Assembly (NCBI GenBank): GCA_949752795.1
Contig: CATKHW010000286.1
Span: 496,001 to 560,000 of the forward strand
From: Hyperoodon ampullatus
Lineage: Eukaryota > Chordata > Mammalia > Artiodactyla > Ziphiidae
Length of the DNA stretch: 64,000 nt
Direction: 5' to 3'
The notes under the pieces were generated by a model. The model saw nothing but the letters and a program-made list of their open reading frames with translations, was not told where the DNA came from and did no database searches. Each line of letters opens with the position of its first letter. Within the stretch, counting starts at the first letter, position 1. Shown one piece after another: positions 50,501-62,162 of the stretch. Both the position numbers and the translations under genes were made by a program.

Positions 50501-52238
50501 CTTGGCCAAAAAGGGCGTATGCGTTTTCTCCTGAATATATTCAGGAGAAAACGCATACGCCCTTTTTGGCCAAGTGCATCATTGTCGAAGTTGTGCCCCT
50601 CTTCCTGTGCTTTAAAGGCGATTCCAACGTACCTCTTGAAATCTGTTTCCTGCTATTCTGCCTCGCTTTGAAGTCCGCCTCGTTGCCTTCCCTCAACAGA
50701 TTTTTGGACGATAGTTGTCCTTTATTAATCGGCCAGTTTGTGAATTGCTGTGCCCCTGAGCTCCATTTTTCAACTCGTTTTTGGTGAGCTGACCACAAGT
50801 CCAAAATTTTGGCTCAGGACCTATGCTGGTTCCCGGTGGGTGGCTGAGACTTTGGTTAATTCTTCTTCCTGCTGGGAAATTACAGTGACATGTGCCCGGC
50901 CAAATGCCTAACAGCTACTCTCTCATTGGTTCTCCCTCTTCCCTTTCATCCTCTGCCAAATTGGCAACCTGTGCGAACCAGGAGGTTAAAGGGGCTGTCT
51001 CTTCAAGTTGGGAGACTGATAGTAAAGCAGATGGAAAGTCAAAGCGGAGCACCAGGAGAGGGACTATTCTTTGAGTTTTAGAATCCTTTTGTATTCACAG
51101 TGTGTCCTTTCTCTAGGTTTCCCGTACATGTTATAGCTGTAGTAATAGTTCCTTCAACCTGGAGAGTTGGGACCCATGGAATGGGTGCCACATATTATTG
51201 TTTTAAAGGGTCTGCATTTGCTCACCCAATCTCACCAATCCTCTCAGTCCCAAGTGTCCAGCCTTATGCCACATCCAGCTGTCGTTGTAGATAGGGTCAT
51301 TCCAGGTTTCATCAGAGACCCTGAAGGAATTGTAAAGAATTTCCCAGTTTTTTTTGTTTTGTTTTTGAAATTCCTTTTTATAGTGGGTTTGAGCTGACTC
51401 TCGCTGCCATGTTTATGCCAGTCTAGACACACTTGATTCCCTTATGGAGACATATCAATACATAGGTTTTAAGATTCTTACTAGTCATATATATTCCTCT
51501 GCGGGAAATATGGGGTTTTGAGTCCCTTTCACTGAGGAATGTGTAGGTCTTGTCTATTCCATAGTTGGTTTTTGGAACGGTACCTGTGCTTATATCAAAC
51601 TCTGGTTTTATGCATCACCCCACCTCTCCTTCCCCCTTAAGCAGGCATAAGTGTGTTTTCTAAATATGAGACTCTTTTCCCTTTCCTAATTCATTCCATG
51701 TGTAGCCATGTTTATATACCCTTCATAAGTTATATCTTATGATATGTTTCTTTTTCTGTGTGATTTTTTCAGTTAGAATCATCGTACATGAATCCCGTCA
51801 TTATGCTGCTACTGGCCTTATGACATTGACTTCATGGCTTAGGGATATTCAATCATGCATATGTACCACCTTTTCTTTACCATTATTGTCTTTCCTGGGA
51901 TTTATAAGGTGTCCCGAAGTCGAGGTTCTTGTAAGTAGTGCTGCCATAAATTTAGGGGTGGCTGTGTCTTATTGATTTTCAATTTTCCCAAGGTATATTC
52001 CCGTGACTGGAAGTGCCTTAGGTTGTGAAGCACTGTTGTTTACTTCTTTTTGGGAACACAATGCACTCCTCCAGAGTGGCTGTTGGCAATTTACATCCCT
52101 CCCATCCGCATAACAAGGCTCCCTGTTCTCCAGATCCTGTCTTGCCTTTCTTGTTTTTACACATTTTACGGATGTCCCTTTTGACCGGTTGGAAGTGATA
52201 CTTCTTTGTAGTGCAGATTTGCATTGTGCGGTTGCTTG
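50501..52238. repeat. Satellite monomer 24 (last homogenised copy on the left)
   Basis: Perfect palindrome. From about 51,650 the sequence becomes strongly diverged (TTTATATACCCTTCATAAGTTATATC), marking the start of an old, unhomogenised stretch. Confidence 0.92.
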
Positions 52239-53976
52239 GTTGGCCAAAATGGGCCTATGCGTTTTCTCCTGAATATATTCAGGAGAAAACGCATGTGCCC
52301 TTTATGGACAATTCCATAATTGTCGAAGTTGTGATGCTTTTCCCGTGTTTAAAGGCGATTCCAATGTACTTCTGGAAATCTGTTTCGTGCACTTCTGCCT
52401 CATTTTCAAGTCCGCCTCATGGCTTTCTCTCAACAGATTTTTGGAAGAGAGTAGTCCTTTATAACTCTGCAAGTTAGTGAATTGCTGTGCCCCTGAGCTC
52501 CATTTTTCAACTCGCGTTTTTGTGAGCTGACTGCGAATCCACAATTTTGCTTCAGGACCTATACTGGTTCCATTGGGGGGGCTGGCTCAGAGTTTGTTAA
52601 TTCTTCTTCGTGATGGGAATTTAGAGTGACATGTGGCCATCCAAATGCCTACAGCTACTCTCTAATTGTTTCTCCCTCTTCCCTTATATCCTCTACACAA
52701 CGTGCCAACTGTGCGAACCAGGAGGTTATAGGTGCTGACTCTCCAATTTGGGAGATTGATACTAAAGCAGTTAGAATGTCAAACTGGTGCACAAGGAGAG
52801 AAAAAAATTAGTAGAGTTTTAGAAACCTTTCACCATCAGATGGTGTCCATTCTCTAGGTTTCCCATACATGTTATAACTGTAGTGATATTCCCTTCTACT
52901 TGGAGAGTTGGGAACCATGAAATGGGTGCCAGGTATTATTGCTTTAAACGGTCTGCATTTTCTCACCCAATCTCACCAATCCTCTCAGTCCCAAGTGACC
53001 AGCCTTATGCCACATCCAGGTGTCGTTGTAGATAGGGTCATTGTAAGTTTCATCAGAACACCTGAAGGTATTGTGTAACAATTTCACTGTTTATTTGTTT
53101 TGTTTTGAAATTCATTTTTATAGTGGGTTTGAGCTGATTCTCACTGCCGTGTTTATGTCGTTCTAGACACACTTGGTTACCTTATGGAGACATATCAATA
53201 CATAGGTTTTAAGATTCTTACTAGTCAGATATACTACTCTGCGGGGAATAGGGGTGTTGAGCCCCGTTCAGTGAGGAAAGAGTAGGTCTTGTCTATTTTG
53301 TATTTGGATTATGCAACCGTACCTGTGCTAATATCAAACTCTGGTTTTATGCATCACCCCACCACTCCTTTCCTCTTGAGCAGGCATAAGAGTGCTTTCT
53401 AAATGTGAGACTCTTCTCTTTCCTAATTCAGTTCATGTGTAGCCATGTTTACAAGACCTTCATAAGTGATATCTTATGATAAGTTTCTTTTTCTGTGTGA
53501 CTTATTTCAGTTAGAATCATCGTACATGAATCCACTCATTATGCTGCTACTGGCCTTATGACATTGATTTCATGGCTGAGGGATATTCCATCGTACGTAT
53601 GTACCACAATTTCTTTACTATTTTTGTCTTTCCTGGGATATTTAAGGTGTCCCGAAGTCGAGGTTCTTGTAAGCAGTGCTGCCCTATATTTTGGGTTGGC
53701 TGTGTCTTATTGATTTTCAATTTTCCCAAGGTATATTCCCATGACTGGAACTGCCTTAGGTTGTGAAGCTCTGTTGTTTAATTCTTTTAGGGAACACAAT
53801 GCACTCCTCCAGAGTGGCTGTTGGCAATCTACATCCCACCCATCAGCATAACAAGGCTCCCTGTTCTCCAGAGCCCCTCTTGCCTTTCTGGTTTTTACAC
53901 ATTTTACGGATATCCCTTTTGACTGGTGGGAAGTGATACTTCTTTGTAGTGCAGATTTGCATTTTGAGGTTGCTTG
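52239..53976. repeat. Satellite monomer 25 (diverged)
   Basis: Inner palindrome arms survive, but the outer parts decay (GGCCTATGCG; GCATGTGCCCTTTATGGAC). Many substitutions along the unit are shared with the next copy, so the pair forms a separate old subfamily. Confidence 0.9.
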
Positions 53977-55216
53977 GTTGGCCAAAATGGGTGTATGCGT
54001 TTTCTCCTGAATATATTCAGGAGAAAACGCATGTGCACTTTATGGACAATTCCATAATTGTCGAAGTTGTGATGCTTTTCCTGTGTTTAAAGGCGATTCC
54101 AATGTACTTCTGGAAATCTGTTTCGTGCAAATCTCCCTCATTTTCAAGTCCGCCTCATGGCTTTTCCTCAACAGATTTTTGGAAGAGAGTAGTCCTGTGT
54201 AACTCAGCAAGTTAGTGAATTGCTGTGCCCCTGAGCTCCATTTTTCAACTTGTGTTTTTGTGAGCTGACCGCAAACCCACAATTTTGCTTCAGGACCTAT
54301 ACTAGTTATGGGGGTGGGGCAGGCTGGGAGTTTTTTTAATTCGTCTTCGTAACGGGAAATTAGAGTTACATGTGGCCTTCCAAATGCCTACAGCTACTCT
54401 CTCATTGGTTCTCCCTCTTCCCTTATATCCTCTGCACAATGTGCCAACTGTGCGAACCAGGAGGTTATAGGGGCTGACTCTCCAAGTTGGGAGATTGATA
54501 CTAAAGCAGTTGGAATGTCAATCTGGAGCACATGGAGAGAAAAAAATTAGTAGAGTTCTAGAAACCTTTCACCATCAGAGGGTGTCCATTCTCCAGGTTT
54601 CCCATACATGTTATAACTGTAGTGATATTCCCTTCTACCTGGAGAGTTGGGAACCATGGAATCAGTGGCAGGCATTATTGCTTTAAAGCATCTGCATTTT
54701 CTCACCCAATCTCACCAATCCTCTCAGTCCCAAGTGAACAGCCTTATGCCACATCCAGCTGTTGTTGTAGATAGGGTCATTCCAAGTTTCATCAGAACCC
54801 CTGAAGGTATTGTCTAAGAATTTCACTGTTTCTTTGTTTTGTTTTGAAATTCCTTTTTATAGTGGGTTTGAGCTGATTCTCACTGCCGTGTTTATGTCAT
54901 TCTAGACACACTTGGTTCCCTTATGGAGACATATCAATACATAGGTTTTAAGATCCTTACTAGTCAGATATATTTCTCTGTGGGGAATAGGGGTGTTGAG
55001 TCCCATTCACTGAGGAAGGAGTCGGGCTTGTCTCTTCTGTATTTGGATTATGGAACGGTACCTGTGTTAATATCAAACTCTGGTTTTGTGTGTCTCCCCA
55101 CCTCTCCTTCCCCCTTAAGCAAGCATGAGTGTTTTCTAAATCTGAGACTCTGTTCTCTTTCCTAATTCAGTTCATATGTAGCCAGGTTTACAATCCCTTC
55201 ATAAGTGATATCTTAT
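53977..55216. repeat. Satellite monomer 26 (diverged, cut by minisatellite)
   Basis: Same old subfamily as monomer 25. It stops at GTGATATCTTAT (about 55,216), where the minisatellite begins. About 420 bp of the L1-derived half is missing between here and 58,567. Confidence 0.9.
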
Positions 55217-58200
55217 ATCAGAATGCACCATGGCCCTTGTCATAATAATGCTCCATGACCCCTGTCATCACAATGCTCCATTCCCTGGTTATCACAATGC
55301 TCCATGTCCCTTGTCATAACAATTCTCCACGTACTTGTCATCACAATGCTACATGACACTTCTCATCACAAAGTTACATGCTCGTTTCATCACAATTCTC
55401 CATGCACTTGTCATTGCAATGTTCCATGACCACTGTCATAGCAAGCTCCAAGTGTTTGTCATCACAATGCTTCACGACTTTATCATCAAAATTCTCAATG
55501 GCACTTTTCATCACAATGTTCCGTACCCTTGTCATCACAGTGCCCCATGCCCTTGTCATCACAATGCTCCATGACCCCTGTCATCACAATGCTCCCTGAT
55601 ACCTGTCATCACAATGCTTCATGCCCCTTGTCATTACAGTGCTCCATGATGCTCGTCATCACAATTACCCAAGGTCTTCTCATCACAATGCTCCACGGTT
55701 TTGCCATCACAATGCTCCAGGCCCTGGTCATCTCAAAGCTCAATGTCCCTTGTCCTCACAATTCTCCACGTCCTTGTCATCACAATGCTCCTTGGCACTT
55801 CTCATCACAATGTTATATGCTCTTGTCATAACAATACTCCATGCACTTGTCATCGCAATGCTCCATGACCCCTGTCATAGGAAGCTCCATGCGCTTGTCA
55901 TCACAATGTTTCATGACATCGACATTAAAATTATCAATGGCCCTTGTCATCTCAATGCTCCATGCGCTAGTCATCACAATGCACCTTTACCTTTGTCACA
56001 ACAATCCTCCATGACACTTGGCATCACAATGCTCCGTGCTATTGTCATCACAATGGAACATGACATATGTCATCACAATGCTCCCTGACACCTGTCTTCA
56101 CAATACTCCATGACCTTCTCATCACAATGCCCCATGCCCTTGTCATCACAATGCCCCATGCCCACTGTCATCACAATAATCTATTAAACTTGTCAGACCA
56201 ATGCTCCATGCCCCTGTCATCACAATGCTCCATGCCCTTGTCATCACAATGCTCCATGACCCCTGTCAACACAATGCTCTGTGACTCCAGTCATCACAAT
56301 GCTTCATAACATTTGTCATCACAGTGGTCCATGCCCACATCATCACAAGGCTCTGTGACCTTTGTAACCACAATACTCCATGAACTTTTCATCACAATGC
56401 TCCGTGACACTTGTCATCACAATGCTCCATGCCTATGTCAGAACAATGCTCCATGACCCTTGTCATCACAATATGCCACGTGATTTTCATCACAACGGTC
56501 CACAACCTTGTCATCGTAATGCTCCATAAACCTTGTAATCACAATGCTCCATGCACTTCTCATCAAAATCCTCTCTCAACAGAGATATCACAATGTTCCA
56601 TCACTAGTCATCACAATACTCCCTCACCCCTGTAATCACAATGTTCCATGACCCCTGTCATCACAATGCTACATCCCCTTATCATCACAATGTTCCATGA
56701 CCCCTGACATCACAATGTTCCATAACCCCTGTCATCAAAATGCTCCATGACCCTTTTCATCCCAAAGCTCCATGACCCCTGACATCACAATGTTCTATAA
56801 CCCTTGTCATCAAAATGTTCCATTACACTTTTCATCAAATTGCTGCATGACCCTGTCATCAAAGTGCTCCCTGCCCTTCTCATCACAATGCACCACGCCC
56901 TTGACATCAAAATGCTCCATGACTTTTGTCATGACAAAGCTCCATAACCCTTGGAATCACAATGTTCCATGAAACCTCCCATCACATTGCTCCATGCCGT
57001 TGTCATCACAAAGCTCCATGACGCTTGTCATCACAATGCTCCATGCCCTTGTCATTGCAATCCTCCATGACACATTTATCACTGTGTTCCGTGCCCTTGT
57101 CATCATAATGCTCCATGCTCACTCTCATCACAATAATCCATGAAACTTTTCAGACCAATGCTCCATGCCCTTGTCATCACAATGCTCCATTACACCTGTC
57201 ATAACAATGCTCAATGACCCCTGCCATCACAATGTTCTACGGCCATGTCATCACAAGACTCCATGGCCCTTGTCATCACAATGCTCCAAGACCCCTGTAA
57301 TCACAATGCTCCATGCCCATGTCATCACAAAGCTCCCTGACGCATGTCATCAGAATGCTCCATGGCCTTCTCATCACAATACTCCATGCCCTTATCATCA
57401 CAATGCTCCAAGACCCTTGTTATTACAATGATCCATTCCTCTTTTCATCTCAATGCTCCATGAACCCTGTCATCACAATGCACCATGCCCATCATCATAA
57501 TGCTTCATGCTATTGTCATCACAATGAAATCAAAATTCTCCATGACCTCTCTCATCACAATGCTCCAAACCCTTGTGATCACAATGTTCCATAACACTTG
57601 TCATCACAACGCCCCATGACGCTGGTCATCACAATTATCCATGGACTTCTCATCACAATGCTCCATGACCTTTGTCATCACAATTCTCAATACACTTGTC
57701 ATCACAATGCTCCCTGATACTTGTCATCAGTATGCTCATTGAAACCTGTCATGACAAGTCTCCATGCCTTTTTAATCACAATGATCCATGCCCTTTTCAT
57801 CACAATGCTCCATGCCATTGTCATCACAATACTCAATACCCTTGTCATCACAATGCTCCCTGACACTTGTTGTCAGTTTGCTCCTTGAACCCTGTCATGA
57901 CAAGGCTCCATGCCTTTTTCATCACAATGATCCATGCCCTTTTCATCACGAAGTTCCATGATGCATGTCATCAGAACGCTCCATGGCCTTCTCATCCCAA
58001 TGCTCCATGCCCTTGTCATCACAATGCTCCAAGACCCCTGTAATCACAATGCTCCATGGCACTTTTCATCAGAATGCTCCATGAGACTTGTCATCACAAG
58101 GCTCCATGGTCTTCTCATCACAGTGCTCCAGTACCTTGTCATCACAATGCTCCATGACCCCTGTCATCACAGTACTCCATGGACATTTTCAGCCCTATGC

Positions 58201-58566
58201 TCCATGACCTTCTCATCACAATGCGCCATGACCCCTGTCATCACAATGCTCCATGACCACTGTCATCACAACGCTCCATGAACCCTGACAACACAATCAT
58301 CCGGGACTCTTGTCATTAAAATGCTCCATGACCATTGTCATCACAATGATCCATGCGCTTGTCATCCCAATGCTCCATGACCCCTGTAATCACTATGCTC
58401 CGTGATGCTTGTCATCACAGTGCTCCATGAACCTTGTCATCATAATGCTCCTTGCCTTTGTCAACAAAATGGTACATAATCTTGTCATCACAATTCTCCA
58501 TGCGCTTGTCATCACAATCCTCCATGACCATTGGGATCACATTGCTTCATGCCCTTGCCATCTCTC
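55217..58566. repeat. Minisatellite, 24-25-bp units, about 3.35 kb
   Basis: Roughly 135 tandem units with consensus CATCACAATGCTCCATGMCC plus a short CTTGT or CCTGT tail. Units of 24 and 25 bp mix freely, with many substitutions and small indels. Long apparent open frames (up to 155 codons rich in His, Asn and Cys) arise because the near-24-bp period keeps one frame free of stops; they are not genes. It replaces about 420 bp of a satellite monomer with no other interruption. Confidence 0.95.
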
Positions 58567-60424
58567 TCTTGCCTTTCTGGTTTTTACAGATATTCGGATG
58601 TCCCTTTTGACCGGTGGTAAGTGACAATTCTTTGTAGTGTGGATTTGTATTGCACGCTTGCTTGATTGGCCAAAAAGGGCGTATGCGTTTTCTTCTGAAT
58701 ATATTCAGGAGAAAAGGCATACGCCCTTTTTGGCCAAGTGCATCTCTGTCCAATTTGGGATGCTTTTCCTGTGCTTTAAAGGCGATTCCAATTTACCTCT
58801 TGAAATATATTTTGTGCAATTCTGCCTCATTTTCAAGTCCGCTTCATTGCCTTCCCTCAACAGATTTTTGGAAGAGAGTAGTCCTTTATAAGTCTGCAGG
58901 TTTGTGAATTGCTGTGCCCCTGAGCTCCAATTTTCAAATCCCATCTTTGTGAGCTGGCCGCAAATCCACAATTTTGCTTCAGGACCTATACTGGTTCCAG
59001 GGGTCGCTATATTGGTTCCCTGTGGGTGGTTGAGGCTTTGGTTAATTCTTCTTCCTGCCGGGAACTTAGAGTGACATGTGCCCGTCCAAATGCCTAACAG
59101 CTACTCTCTCATTGGTTCTCCCTCTTCCCTTTCATCCTCTGCCAAATTGGCAACCTGTGCGAACCAGGAGGTTAAAGGGGCTGTCTCTCCAAGTTGGGAG
59201 GTTGATAGTAAAGCAGATGGAAAGTCAAACCGGAGCACCAGGAGAGGGACTATTCGTTGAGATTTAGAAACCTTTCGTATTCACAGTGTGTCCGTTCTCT
59301 AGGTCTCCCGTACATGTTATAGCTGTAGTAATATTCCCTTCAACCTGCAGAGTTGGGGCCCATGGAATGGGTGCCAGGCATTTGTGCTTTAAAGGGTCTG
59401 CATTTGCTCACCCAATCTCACCAATCCACTCAGACCCAAGTGTCCCTCCTTATGCCACATCCAGCTGTCATTGTAGATAGGGTCATTCCAGGTTTCATCA
59501 GAGACCCTGAAGGAATTGTAAAGAATTTCCTAGTTTTTTTGTTTTGTTTTTGAAATTCCTTTTTATAGTGGGTTTGAGCTGATTCTCGCTGCCATGTTTA
59601 TGCCAGTCTAGACACACTTGATTCCCTTACGGAGACATATCAATACATAGGTTTTAAAATTCTTACTAGTCAGATATATTCTTCTTCGGGAACTATGGGG
59701 TTTGAGTCCCTTTCACCGAGGAAGGTGTAGGTCTTTTCTATTCCATAGTTGGTTTTTGGAACGGTACCTGTGCTTATATCAAACTCTGGTTTTATGCATC
59801 ACCCCACCTCTCCTTCCCCCTTAAGCAGGCATAAGAGTGTTTTCTAAATGTGAGACACTGTTCTCTTTCCTAACTCAGTTCAAGTGTAGCCATGTTTACA
59901 GGATCTTCATAAGTGATATCTTATGATAAGTTTCTTTTTCTCTGTGACTTATTTCACTTAGAATCATCGTACTTGAATCCACCCATTTTGCTGCTACTGG
60001 TCTTATGACATTGATTTCATGGCTGAGGGATATTCCATCGTACGTAAGTACCACAATTTTTTGAACCATTTTTATATTTCCTGGGATATTTAAGGTGTAC
60101 CCAAGTTGAGGTCCTTGTAAGCAGTGCAGCCCTAAATATTGGGGTGGCTCTGTCTTATTCATTTTCAGTTTTCCCAAGGTATATTCCCTAGACTGGAAGT
60201 GCCCTTGGCTCTGTAGCTCTGTTGTTTACATGTTTTAGGGAACACAATGCACTCCTCCAGAGAGGCAGTTGGCAATTTACATCCCACCCATCAGCATAAC
60301 AAGGCTCGCTGTTCTCCAGGGCCTGTCTTGCCTTTCTGGTTTTTACACATTTTGTGGATGTCCCTTTTGACCGGTGGGAAGTGATACTTCTTTGTAGTGC
60401 AGATTTGCATTGCCCGCTTGCTTG
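58567..60424. repeat. Satellite monomer 27 with resumed flank
   Basis: Satellite resumes at TCTCTTGCCTTTCTGG, 98 bp before the palindrome at 58,665. Up to about 59,000 it is the diverged type; after about 59,035 it is the homogenised type. At the change a 21-bp near-duplication (ACTGGTTCC...ATTGGTTCC) lengthens the palindrome spacing to 1,760 bp. Confidence 0.91.
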
Positions 60425-62162
60425 CTTGGCCAAAAAGGGCGTATGCGTTTTCTCCTGAATATATTCAGGAGAAAACGCATACGCCCTTTTTGGCCAAGTG
60501 CATCATTGTCGAAGTTGTGCCCCTCTTCCTGTGCATTAAAGGCGATTCCAACGTACCTCTTGAAATCTGTTTCCTGCTATTCTGCCTCACTTTCAAGTCC
60601 ACCTCGTTGCCTTCCCTCAACAGAATTTTGGACCATAGTTGTCCTTTATTACTCGTCCAGTTTGTGAATTCCTGTGCCCCTGAGCTCCATTTTTCAACTC
60701 GTTTTTGGTGAGCTGACCGCAAGTCCAACATTTTGGTTCAGGACCTATGCTGGTTCCCAGTGGGTGGCTGAGACTTTGGTTAATTCTTATTCCTGCCGGG
60801 AAATTACAGTGATATGTGCCCGTCCAAATGCCTAACAGCTACTCTCTCATTGGTTCTCCCTCTTCCCTTTCATCCTCTGCCAAATTGGCAACCTGTGCGA
60901 ACCAGGAGTTTACAGGGGCTGTCTCTCCATGTTGGGAGGTTGATAGTAAAGCAGATGGAAAGTCAAACCGGAGCACCAGGAGAGGGACTATTCGTTGAGT
61001 TTTAGAAACCTTTCGTATTCACAGTGTGTCCGTTCTCTAGGTTTCCCGTACATGTTATAAATGTAATAATATTCCCATCAACCTGGAGAGTTGGGACCCA
61101 TGGAATGGGTGCCATGCATTATTGCTTTAAAGGGTGTACATTTGCTCACTGAATCTCACCAATCCTCTCAGTCCCAAGTGTCCAGCCTTATGCACATCCA
61201 GCTGTCGTTGTAGATTGGGTCAGTCCAGGTTTCATCAGAGACCCTGAAGGAATTGTGAAGAATTTCCATTTTTGTTTTGTTTTGTTTTTGAAATTCCTTT
61301 TTATAGTGGGTTTGAGCTGGTTCTCGCTGCCATGTTTATGCCAGTCTAGACACACTTGATTCCCTTACGCAGACATATCAATAAATAGGTTTTAAGATTC
61401 TTACTAGTCAGATATATTCCTCTGCGTGAAGTATGGGGTTTTGAGTCCCTTTCACTGAGGAAGGTGTAGGTCTTGTCTATTCCATAGATAGTTTTTGGAA
61501 CAGTACCTGTGCTTATATGAAACTCCGGTTTTATGCATCACCCCACCTCTCCTTCCCCCTTAAGCAGGCATATGAGTGCTTTCTAAATGTGAGACACTGT
61601 TCTCTTTCCTAACTCAGTTCAAGTGTAGCCATGTTACAGGATATTCATAAGTGATATCTTATGATAAGTTTCTTTTTCTGTGTGACTTATTTCACTTAGA
61701 ATCATCGTAGTTTTATCTACTCATTTTGCTGCTACTGGTCTTATGACATTGACTTCATGGCTGAGGGATATTCCATCGTACATAAGTACCACAATTTTTT
61801 GAACCATTTTCATATTTCCTGGAATAATTAAGGTGTACCCAAGTTGAGGTTCTTGTAATCAGTTCAGCCCTAAATTTTGGGGTGGCTCTGTCTTATTGAT
61901 TTTCAGTTTTCCCAAGGAATATTCCCTAGACTGGATGTGCCCTTGGCTCTGTAGTTCTGTTGTTTACTTGTTTTTGGGAACACAATGCACTCCTCCAGAG
62001 AGGCAGTTGGAAATTTACATCCCGCCCATCAGCATAACAAGGCTCCCTGTTCTCCAGGGCCTGTCTTGCCTTTCTGGATTTTACACATTTTGTGGATGTC
62101 CCTTTTGACCGTTGGGAAGTGATACTTCTTTGTAGTGCAGATTTGCATTGCCCGCTTGCTTG
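60425..62162. repeat. Satellite monomer 28
   Basis: Perfect palindrome, standard sequence in the first half. From about 61,060 it takes on outer-subfamily variants (TTTCCATTTTTGTTTTGTTT, GTAGTTTTATCTACTC). Confidence 0.93.

Noticed and set aside
55335..57863. His/Asn/Cys-rich proteins across the minisatellite
   Set aside because: The frames exist only because 24-bp units preserve phase; they shift at each 25-bp unit and have no conserved start or composition expected of a real protein.
55217..58566. CRISPR-like array
   Set aside because: Units are directly adjacent with no unique spacers, and the context is mammalian.
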